Below, in pieces: positions 6,561 to 12,259 of a stretch of 12,259 nucleotides of DNA (positions within the stretch are counted from its first letter, which is position 1; every line of letters starts with the position of its first letter). Location: the NCBI GenBank assembly GCA_027622355.1, contig JAQBZT010000054.1, forward strand, positions 1 through 12,259. Direction: 5' to 3'. The position numbers and the translations under genes were made by a program. The notes beneath the pieces are model-generated. The model was given only the letters and a program-made list of their open reading frames with translations, had not been told where the DNA came from and did not search any database. Source of the stretch: a bacterium (GTDB lineage: Bacteria > UBA8248).

Positions 6561-7855
6561 TGGTGGCGGGTGATATGGACTTCAACCGGGCCATGCCGGC
6601 GGGCGCCAAGGTTTTTCTGCCGGAGCAGGCCGAACGGAAAAGACAGGTGGAGCAGCGCCTCCTCGATACGTTCGGGCGCTGGGGGTTCCGGGAAATCGTG
6701 ACCTCCGCGTTCGACTTCTGCGGCCCGGAGACGGGCGGCGAGGTGCGCGAGGAACAGACGTTCCGCCTCGTGGACCGGGAGAGCGGCGGACTTCTGGCGC
6801 TGCGCTCGGACGTCACGCCGCAGATCGCCCGCATCGCAGGCACCCTGCTCGCGAAAGAGCCGCGTCCGTTGCGGCTGTGCTATGTGACCGATGTGTTCCG
6901 TCACGCCCATGTGGCGGGTCTGCTTCAGCGGGAGTACCGCCAGGCGGGGGTCGAGCTGATCGGCCTGATGTCGCTCGAGGCGGATGTGGAGATGATCGCC
7001 ATCGCCTCGACGTGTTTCCGCGTCAACGGGGTGGAGAATTTCCGGATGTCGCTTTCGCACGGGGCTTTCCTCAAGGGCCTGCTGGAGGAGTTTCAGCTGG
7101 AGGGCAGCCAGCGGACGGAAGTGCTCGAAGCAGTGGCGCGCCGCGATGTGGCGGGCCTCCGCAGCCTGACGAAGGAGGTGCGCTCGCGGAACGGAAGCGC
7201 GAAGGTGCTGCTTGCGCTCCCGGAGCTGTTCGGCGGCGGCGAAGTGCTCCGGCGGGCGGAAAAGCTGGTGGCGAACCGCGATTCCAGGCGGGCGTTGGCG
7301 GAACTCCGGCAGGTCTCCGAAATGCTCGAGCTCTACGGCATCGCCGAGCAAGTGATCTTCGATCTGAGCGATTTCCGGAATTTCAACTACTATACGGGCG
7401 TCATCTTCGAAGGCTTTGTGGAGGGCGCGGGGTATCCCGTGTGCGGCGGCGGGCGATACGATCAACTGCTTGGCCGCTACGGAACGGACGGCCTCGGCAC
7501 CGGCTTCGCCATGGATGTCGATCATCTCCTTCGCGTGGCTTCGCAGAACGGCATCCGGAACGGCGCGCCAGATTTTCTCGTAATTGACTTCACGAATGCC
7601 AAGCGCATCGGGATGACGGCGGCGCGCGAACTGCGGGCGTGCGGCTGGCACGTCGCCCGCGATATCATGCGCCGCGATCTCCCGGCCTCGCTGGCCTATG
7701 CCCGGAAGGCGGGAATCGGTTGCTGTCTGGTCGTGGACGCCACGGGCGGCCGATCAGGACAAGTGCGCCTGATGGACTCCTCCGGGAAGGAGCGGGGGCG
7801 TTACAGCATCGCGGAATTGGTGTCGGAGGTAGGTACACGGGGAGACGTACCATGA
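6560..7855 (+). CDS. hisZ: ATP phosphoribosyltransferase regulatory subunit
   Basis: HisZ is a catalytically dead paralogue of histidyl-tRNA synthetase that activates the short form of HisG, the first enzyme of histidine synthesis, and makes it sensitive to histidine. Of 431 residues, about 10-325 form the class II synthetase-like core: LRSDVTPQIARIA (81-93), QREYRQAGVELIG (123-135), NYYTGVIFEGF (276-286) and CGGGRYDQLLGRYG (295-308). The arginine of the synthetase RGLDYY motif is absent (FRNFNYY). Residues about 336-420 look like the alpha/beta anticodon-domain remnant, making this a long HisZ. A ribosome start at ATG 6560 overlaps the serA stop (TGATG); ATG 6575 is an alternative with GGCGGG just upstream. 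No hisG is in the window, so its partner must be elsewhere. It overlaps purA by four bases. Confidence 0.88.
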   Translation: MVAGDMDFNRAMPAGAKVFLPEQAERKRQVEQRLLDTFGRWGFREIVTSAFDFCGPETGGEVREEQTFRLVDRESGGLLALRSDVTPQIARIAGTLLAKEPRPLRLCYVTDVFRHAHVAGLLQREYRQAGVELIGLMSLEADVEMIAIASTCFRVNGVENFRMSLSHGAFLKGLLEEFQLEGSQRTEVLEAVARRDVAGLRSLTKEVRSRNGSAKVLLALPELFGGGEVLRRAEKLVANRDSRRALAELRQVSEMLELYGIAEQVIFDLSDFRNFNYYTGVIFEGFVEGAGYPVCGGGRYDQLLGRYGTDGLGTGFAMDVDHLLRVASQNGIRNGAPDFLVIDFTNAKRIGMTAARELRACGWHVARDIMRRDLPASLAYARKAGIGCCLVVDATGGRSGQVRLMDSSGKERGRYSIAELVSEVGTRGDVP

Positions 7856-9174
7856 GCGTTCTCGCGGTTGTCGGCGGCCAATGGGGCGATGAAGGCAAGG
7901 GGAAGGTCGTGGACCTTCTCGCTCGCCGGGCGGATGTGGTCGTCCGCTACCAGGGGGGCGCCAACGCCGGGCACACCGTCGTGGTGAACGGGAAGCATTT
8001 CGTTCTCCATCTCGTTCCCACCGGCATCCTCCATCCGCACGTGCGCTGCATCATCGGCTCAGGGGTTGTCCTCGATCCGGTGGCGCTCGCCGAGGAGATC
8101 GAAACCCTGCGCGAGAACGGAGTCCACGTCGGGAGCAATCTCGTGGTCGGCAAGCGCACCCACCTCATCATGCCCTACCACAAGGTACTTGACGCCCATA
8201 TGGAAGAGCTCCTGGGCGTGAACCGGATCGGCACCACCGGCCGGGGGATCGGCCCTGCCTACTCGGACAAGGCGGCCCGTCTCGGCGTCCGGGTGTGCGA
8301 TCTGTTCGACGGCAAGGTGCTGGGAGAGCGGGTGCGGGTGAGTCTCGCTATCAAAAAGCGTGCCCTCGGTGACATCGAACTCTCCGATGAGGAGCGGCAG
8401 GCCCTCGATGAGAGCTATATCCTCGGCGTCTGCCGAAAAGTGCAGGACATTCTCGCGCCCCATGTCCGGAACACCGACGAGGAGATGTACGAAGCCCTCA
8501 ATGAGAAGAAACGGATTCTCCTCGAAGGGGCCCAGGGAGTTTTGCTGGACGTGGACATGGGCACCTATCCCTTCGTGACCTCAAGCAACACCGGAGTCGG
8601 CGGCGCAATCTCCGGCCTTGGGCTTCCCGTGCGGAGCATCACCAGAGTGCTGGCGGTGATGAAAGCCTACTGCACCCGCGTGGGGCAGGGTCCCTTCCCT
8701 ACCGAGCTGCACGGCGAAGAGGGCGAGCGGCTTCGGGCCGAGGGCGATGAGTTCGGTGCGACGACCGGCCGGCCCCGCCGCTGCGGCTGGTTCGACGGGG
8801 TGGCGGCCCGCCACGTGATTCACGTTGCAGGGGTGGACGTTCTTTTTCTGACCAAACTCGATGTGCTCGACAATCTGGATACCATCCGCGTCTGCGTGGG
8901 CTACCGCCTGAAAGGAAAAGAGACCGATACCTTTCCCGCCGAGGCGAGTGTCCTTGAACAGTGCGAGCCGATCTACGAGGAATTGCCCGGATGGAAGTCT
9001 TCCACGGTCGGGGTCCGCTCCCTTGATGATCTGCCGCCAAGGGCGCGCGAGTATATTGATTATCTCGAGAAGCTCACTCGGCGGCCCATCTGGTACATCT
9101 CGACCGGGCCCGGACGAGAGGATGCCATCGAGATCCAGGATCCAATGGCCGCCATCGTGGAGGCGGGGAATTGA
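7852..9174 (+). CDS. purA: Adenylosuccinate synthetase
   Basis: PurA joins IMP and aspartate using GTP to give adenylosuccinate, the branch step toward AMP. The 440 residues fit the bacterial family and all signatures are present: GQWGDEGKGK (9-18) with catalytic D13, GGANAGHTVV with catalytic H41, and IGTTGRGIGPAYSDKAAR (126-143). Also present are LLEGAQG (223-229), GTYPFVTSSNT (237-247), TTGRPRRCGWFD (304-315), and the guanine-binding TKLDVLD (334-340). Start ATG 7852 overlaps the hisZ stop (ATGA) and has a GGGGAG ribosome site seven to eight bases upstream. The frame is open further upstream within hisZ, but that extension is not homologous. Its stop overlaps the TTG of the next gene. Placement behind serine and histidine genes suggests coordinated one-carbon/purine/histidine supply. 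Confidence 0.97.
   Translation: MSVLAVVGGQWGDEGKGKVVDLLARRADVVVRYQGGANAGHTVVVNGKHFVLHLVPTGILHPHVRCIIGSGVVLDPVALAEEIETLRENGVHVGSNLVVGKRTHLIMPYHKVLDAHMEELLGVNRIGTTGRGIGPAYSDKAARLGVRVCDLFDGKVLGERVRVSLAIKKRALGDIELSDEERQALDESYILGVCRKVQDILAPHVRNTDEEMYEALNEKKRILLEGAQGVLLDVDMGTYPFVTSSNTGVGGAISGLGLPVRSITRVLAVMKAYCTRVGQGPFPTELHGEEGERLRAEGDEFGATTGRPRRCGWFDGVAARHVIHVAGVDVLFLTKLDVLDNLDTIRVCVGYRLKGKETDTFPAEASVLEQCEPIYEELPGWKSSTVGVRSLDDLPPRAREYIDYLEKLTRRPIWYISTGPGREDAIEIQDPMAAIVEAGN
9159..9163 (+). promoter_or_regulatory. Shine-Dalgarno that fixes the TTG start of the cupredoxin-like gene
   Basis: A perfect GGAGG lies in the last codons of purA, seven bases before TTG 9171. Together with the TTGA overlap (TTG 9171-9173, purA stop TGA 9172-9174) it supports a TTG start and translational coupling. 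The in-frame ATG at 9216 would remove the charged part of the signal peptide. Confidence 0.7.
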
Positions 9175-9746
9175 CAATCTGGCACTCGAAGGCCGGGAAT
9201 TTCCGCGCGCCGTGGATGTTTTTCCTCATAGGGTGCCTTCTGGCGCTGCTGGCCTCGGGACCGGTGTCGGAAGGAGCGGCACCGGCAAAGCCTGAAGCGG
9301 CAAAGCCTGAAGCGGCAAAGCCTGAAGCGGCAAAGCCTGAAGCGGCAAAGCCTGAAGCGCCAAAGCCTAAAGCAGCAAAGCCTAAAGCAGCAAAGCCTGA
9401 AGCGGCAAAGCAACTTCCGGGCTTTGGCAAATACCGTGTGGTGCGCGTCGATCGGGAGGGCATTTTCCCGCAGGCCGTCACGGTGGCACCGGGCACGACT
9501 GTCATCTGGTTCAATGCCACGGACCGTTTTTCCTCGATGGTGTTCAACGAGGGGAATCTACTGCGGAATTCGACGAAGGCGCCGACGCTGTTTTTTCTGG
9601 CCTCCGATGGCACATTCATCAGCTCGGCCATCGAGCCCGGCGCTACCGCCAGCCTGGCGTTTGTCCGCCCCGGGACGTACAACTATTTTATCACCGGGCT
9701 TGAGATTTCCGGAGGCGGGGCTTTTGCCCGGGTCATTGTAAAATAA
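9171..9746 (+). CDS. Exported cupredoxin-fold protein lacking copper ligands, with AKPEA-repeat linker
   Basis: The 191-residue protein has a basic n-region (MTIWHSKAGNFR), a hydrophobic stretch W15-L27, then a linker of eight five-residue AKPEA-type units (39-78) and a C-terminal beta domain (about 84-191). LIGC (19-22) matches a lipobox, but hydrophobic residues follow the cysteine, so ordinary cleavage near residues 29-36 is equally possible. The domain reads like plastocyanin/cupredoxin: IFPQAVTVAPGTTVIWFNATD (98-118) early and RPGTYNYFITG (166-176) late. The usual His, Cys, His and Met copper ligands are missing: the domain contains no His and no Cys at all. I infer a non-metal-binding structural or binding protein held off the membrane or wall by the linker. 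It is coupled to purA by overlap and followed by a CcdA-like gene; function unknown. Confidence 0.78.
   Translation: MTIWHSKAGNFRAPWMFFLIGCLLALLASGPVSEGAAPAKPEAAKPEAAKPEAAKPEAAKPEAPKPKAAKPKAAKPEAAKQLPGFGKYRVVRVDREGIFPQAVTVAPGTTVIWFNATDRFSSMVFNEGNLLRNSTKAPTLFFLASDGTFISSAIEPGATASLAFVRPGTYNYFITGLEISGGGAFARVIVK
9285..9411 (+). repeat. In-frame 15-bp tandem repeat (eight units plus partial ninth)
   Basis: The unit GCAAAGCCTGAAGCG, encoding Ala-Lys-Pro-Glu-Ala, is repeated exactly five times (9285-9359). Two variants carrying CCTAAA (Glu to Lys; 9360-9389) follow, then another consensus unit (9390-9404) and a 7-base partial copy. Near identity at DNA level indicates recent slippage, and the 15-nt period keeps the frame whatever the copy number. 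Confidence 0.95.
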
Positions 9747-9783
9747 GAAAAGTCCGCCGTCTGGGTTTGCGTGGGAGAGTAAG

Positions 9784-10680
9784 ATGGCTCCGGAGAGTGT
9801 TTCCATCGGTTTGGCGTTCATCGCCGGTGTGTTGAGTTTTGCTTCTCCCTGCGTTCTTCCGCTTTTCCCCAGCTATATTTCTTTCATCACGGGCCTGAGC
9901 TACGAGGAAGTCCGCGAAGGCGCGGACCAGGGAAAACTCCGTGCGCTCATCCTGGTGAACTCCCTGTTCTTCATCGCGGGCTTTTCGACGGTATTCATCG
10001 CCCTGGGGGCGAGCGTTTCCTATCTGGGGAAGATCCTTTTCGACTATCAGAGCGGCATCCGGATCACTGGCGGCATCCTGATCACCATGTTCGGCCTCTA
10101 CATCGGGGATCGCGCCCTCGACTTCAGGCTTCAGCGCGTCATCTCCCGCCTTCCCGCGGCGGGGACGGCGGCGGCGGCTGTTGCGGCGGTGGCGGGGGGT
10201 CTCTTCGTTCTCTCGCGGGATTTCCCGACGGCGGGCGGCGTGCTCGCCGCCTTTGGCCTCTACATGGCGGTGGCGGTGTTCTTCCCGGCCATCTCGCAGG
10301 AAAAGCGGGTTTCCATCCAGAGCAAGCCGGCCGGCTGGGCGGGCAGCTATATCGTCGGGGTGGCGTTCGCAGCCGGGTGGACCCCCTGCGTCGGCCCTAT
10401 CCTGGGGAGCATTCTCCTCTACGCCGGAACGCAGGAGACGGTGGGGCGCGGCGTCGTCCTTCTGGTGGGCTACTCCCTGGGTCTGGGGCTGCCCTTCCTG
10501 CTGAGTGGCCTGGGGGTGGGCTACTTTTTCAAGTTTTATCAGTCATTCCGCCGCTACATGCGGGGGGTCGAGCTGGGGAGCAGCGCCTTGCTCCTTCTCG
10601 TCGGTCTGCTGCTGATCTCGGATTACCTCACCATCCTCAGCTCGTATCTGATCTTCCTCACCGGCTACACCGGCGTCTAG
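9784..10680 (+). CDS. ccdA: CcdA/DsbD-type thiol-disulfide transporter of cytochrome c biogenesis
   Basis: CcdA-like proteins pass reducing equivalents from cytoplasmic thioredoxin across the inner membrane to periplasmic thiol proteins, notably for cytochrome c maturation. The 298 residues are largely hydrophobic. Both redox cysteines sit in the family motifs ASPCVLPLFPSY (C23) and GWTPCVGPILG (C202), and they are the only cysteines. Typical CcdA is about 240 residues with six membrane helices. Here an extra stretch of about 45-50 residues (123-170), AAAAVAAVAGGLFVL plus GGVLAAFGLYMAVAVFF, looks like an inserted helical hairpin between the two halves. A GGGAGAG ribosome site lies four bases before ATG 9784. 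It follows the cupredoxin-like gene by 37 nt; no thioredoxin-like partner (ResA, CcsX) is in the window. It converges on the acylphosphatase gene with a 12-nt gap. The gene name reflects family rather than proven orthology. Confidence 0.88.
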   Translation: MAPESVSIGLAFIAGVLSFASPCVLPLFPSYISFITGLSYEEVREGADQGKLRALILVNSLFFIAGFSTVFIALGASVSYLGKILFDYQSGIRITGGILITMFGLYIGDRALDFRLQRVISRLPAAGTAAAAVAAVAGGLFVLSRDFPTAGGVLAAFGLYMAVAVFFPAISQEKRVSIQSKPAGWAGSYIVGVAFAAGWTPCVGPILGSILLYAGTQETVGRGVVLLVGYSLGLGLPFLLSGLGVGYFFKFYQSFRRYMRGVELGSSALLLLVGLLLISDYLTILSSYLIFLTGYTGV

Positions 10681-10692
10681 GCCGGGCGCCCT

Positions 10693-10965
10693 TCACCGGA
10701 TTTCAAACGAAGAAAAACCCCCGCGTGCGGCCTCGCGCGTGATCTGCACGTCCCGCACACGGGCCATCGGCGGCCCGCTCCGGCACCAGGCGATCAGCGC
10801 GTCGAGGACTTCCGCCGGCCCTTCCGCCACGAGTTCCACCACCCCATCCGGCCGGTTCCGCACCCATCCACAGAGCTCCAGCTCGCGCGCCTTCCACTGC
10901 GCGCTCATCCGGTAGCCGACGCCCTGCACGCGCCCCTGAATGAGAAGGTGGATTCGCTCTGACAT
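10693..10965 (-). CDS. acyP: Acylphosphatase
   Basis: This is a small cytosolic enzyme that hydrolyses acyl phosphates such as carbamoyl phosphate or 1,3-bisphosphoglycerate. From ATG 10965 it has 90 residues, the standard family length, with the signature GRVQGVGYR (11-19; catalytic R19) and GWVRNRPDGVVE (33-44; catalytic N37). A TTG at 10983, directly after the pyrF stop, would add six residues outside the family's usual start. It lies 21 nt after pyrF and is probably the last gene of a tatC-pyrF-acyP transcript. No T-rich terminator is visible in the 12-nt gap to the convergent ccdA. Confidence 0.92.
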   Translation of the reverse strand: MSERIHLLIQGRVQGVGYRMSAQWKARELELCGWVRNRPDGVVELVAEGPAEVLDALIAWCRSGPPMARVRDVQITREAARGGFSSFEIR

Positions 10966-10986
10966 CGAACGGCTCGGCTGCAAGGG

Positions 10987-11742
10987 TCAGGCGGGCGGCC
11001 TTTCGCGATCCCGGAGCCCCGCATCAATGCTGTCCAAAAATGCCCGAATGGACTTTTCCCGGTCCTTTGCGTCGCGGATGGGCCGCCCGACGACCAGCAT
11101 GTCCGAGCCGGCGGCGATCGCCTTGCGCGGGGTCTCGGCGCGGGCATGATCATCGTGCCCGCCCTCATCCAGGCGCACGCCCGGTGTCACGATGAGCAGG
11201 CCATCCCCCAGTTCTCTCCGGAGAGAGGCCACCTCGCGGGGGGAGGCGACGATGCCGTCGATTCTGGCCTCCTGCGCCAGCCGGGCGCCTGCGAGGACCT
11301 GCGCTTCCATCGGCCGCTCGATGCCGGTGGCCGAGAGGGTGGTCTGATCCACGCTGGTCAGCACGGTGACGGCCAGAATGACCGGCGGCGCCGCGCAGCG
11401 ATCCCGCCCCCGGGCGCAGGCCTCGAGCATGGCGGGGCCGCCCGAGGCGTGGACGGTAAGCAGGGAGACGCCCAGCTCGCCGGCGGCGGCGACAGCCCGC
11501 TCCACCGTCGTGGGAATGTCGTGAAATTTCAGGTCCAGGAACACCCCGGCCCCGCGGGCGAGAATTTCCGCCACCGCAAGCGGGCCGGCGCTTGTGAAAA
11601 GCTCCATCCCGACCTTGAACCAGCGGACACGGCCGGCAAGCGCATCGAGAAGCGCCTTGGCCTCATCGAGGGAGGGCACATCCAGCGCGCAGATCAGCCG
11701 ATCGGCCGCGTCCCGGGGATTTCGCGGATCGGGCAGGCTCAC
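10987..11742 (-). CDS. pyrF: Orotidine 5'-phosphate decarboxylase
   Basis: PyrF performs the last step of UMP synthesis, decarboxylating OMP. The 251 residues contain the group I active-site block FLDLKFHDIPTTV (68-80), with the D70, K72, D75 set. Other landmarks are ALDVPSLDEA (19-28), TVHASGG (96-102), the phosphate-binding TPGVR (186-190) and VVGRPI (217-222). The segment usually read as DDQxR is DDHAR here (197-201), a mild departure. The start is GTG 11742, overlapping the tatC stop by four bases (GTGA), with an AGGAAG ribosome site seven bases upstream. Pairing with tatC suggests housekeeping cotranscription rather than shared function. Confidence 0.95.
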   Translation of the reverse strand: MSLPDPRNPRDAADRLICALDVPSLDEAKALLDALAGRVRWFKVGMELFTSAGPLAVAEILARGAGVFLDLKFHDIPTTVERAVAAAGELGVSLLTVHASGGPAMLEACARGRDRCAAPPVILAVTVLTSVDQTTLSATGIERPMEAQVLAGARLAQEARIDGIVASPREVASLRRELGDGLLIVTPGVRLDEGGHDDHARAETPRKAIAAGSDMLVVGRPIRDAKDREKSIRAFLDSIDAGLRDRERPPA

Positions 11743-12259
11743 GCCGAATCTTCCTCTTCCTCGGCCGCCGCCTTCGCCTTCTTCTTCCGGGCCATGACTT
11801 TCGCGATGACGACGCTGATCTCATAGAGGGCGAGCAGCGGCCCGGCAAGCAGCAACTGGGTCACGATGTCGGGGGGTGTCAGGATTGCGGCCACCACGAA
11901 CGCGCCGACGATGACATAGCTCCGGTTCGAGGTGAGGAACTCCGGGGTCACCACCCCGATCTTGACGAGCAAGAGGGTGATGAGGGGCACCTCGAACACA
12001 AGCCCGAAGACGAGGAGCAGCTTGAAGACGAACGAGATATAGAAGCCGATCGAAATCTGGGGGACCAGGCTGTCGGTGGCGAAGCTCAGGAGAAACGACA
12101 ACCCGTAGGGAAGAATCAGGTAGTAGCAGAAAAGGGCGCCGATGGTGAAGCAGAGGGTCGAGGCGATCACGAAGGGGAAGGCGTACCTTTTCTCGTTGCT
12201 CAAAAGTCCGGGGGCGCAGAACCGCCAGATGTGAAAGAAGATGAACGGGAGGCTGAAAT
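11739..12259 (-). CDS. tatC: Sec-independent protein translocase TatC (N-terminal part beyond the window)
   Basis: TatC is the membrane receptor of the twin-arginine pathway, which exports folded proteins carrying RR signal peptides. The frame runs open to the window edge, giving the last 172 residues; about 80, including the first helix, are missing. The TTG at 12203 is internal, because homology continues upstream through LPFIFFHIWRFCAPGL to the edge. Conserved features present are APGL followed by NEKR (the acidic residue equivalent to E. coli E103), FEVPL (E170) and LTPPDIVTQ (D211), plus the later hydrophobic helices. The family's YQxW glutamine is His here (FHIW). The C-terminus is a lysine cluster followed by EEEEDSA. 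It leads a minus-strand run tatC-pyrF-acyP. Confidence 0.93.
   Translation of the reverse strand, partial: FSLPFIFFHIWRFCAPGLLSNEKRYAFPFVIASTLCFTIGALFCYYLILPYGLSFLLSFATDSLVPQISIGFYISFVFKLLLVFGLVFEVPLITLLLVKIGVVTPEFLTSNRSYVIVGAFVVAAILTPPDIVTQLLLAGPLLALYEISVVIAKVMARKKKAKAAAEEEEDSA

Noticed and set aside
6512..7651. Minus-strand open frame of 379 codons opposite hisZ
   Set aside because: Antisense shadow of a clear gene; composition is rich in His, Arg and Gln with no motif.
7639..7851. Extension of purA upstream of ATG 7852
   Set aside because: The frame is open but lies within hisZ and encodes no PurA-like residues; ATG 7852 begins exactly at the family N-terminus.
6560..7855. Histidyl-tRNA synthetase
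   Set aside because: The catalytic RGLDYY-type motif is altered to FRNFNYY and the other motifs follow the HisZ pattern; an anticodon-like tail alone does not make it HisS.
9285..9411. CRISPR-like or intergenic repeat array
   Set aside because: Units are contiguous 15-mers without spacers and lie in frame within a coding sequence.
10966..10983. TTG start for acylphosphatase at 10983
   Set aside because: It adds six residues not seen in the family; ATG 10965 gives the canonical 90-residue enzyme.

Overview
This window is chromosomal DNA from a high-GC Gram-negative bacterium. TatC, a CcdA-type thiol transporter, secreted proteins with signal peptides and an extended HisZ beside purA all fit a deltaproteobacterial, Nitrospinota, Tectomicrobia or NC10-like lineage. 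The taxon is inferred from gene content only. There is no transposon, prophage, CRISPR array or tRNA; most of the window is core metabolism.

Layout. (1) 4-3387, + strand: an RDD membrane protein with a ~325-residue acidic tail of repeated short D-D-L motifs, then an exported protein combining FlgT-like, TolB-like and FG-GAP repeat regions. (2) 3388-3807: a 420-nt intergenic region rich in hairpins. It ends in a convincing intrinsic terminator just upstream of the next operon, with a competing antiterminator pairing. (3) 3808-9746, + strand: five genes joined by 1-4 nt overlaps: class V aminotransferase, serA, hisZ, purA and a small exported cupredoxin-fold protein. (4) 9784-10680, + strand: a CcdA/DsbD-like membrane protein, 37 nt further on and possibly in the same transcript. 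(5) 10693-12259, - strand, convergent: acylphosphatase, pyrF and tatC (tatC cut by the window edge).

How the genes fit together. The aminotransferase and SerA probably carry out the first two serine-synthesis steps, with the class V enzyme standing in for SerC. Serine feeds one-carbon units to purine synthesis, where PurA acts. HisZ regulates the histidine pathway, which shares AICAR with purine synthesis. The operon therefore looks like an amino-acid/purine unit, with two envelope genes attached at its 3' end.

Most worth a second look: the terminator/antiterminator leader at about 3574-3807; the cupredoxin-like protein with no copper ligands beside a CcdA that has an inserted helical hairpin; and the RDD protein whose disordered tail includes a FliM-like LSQxDLDxLL motif.
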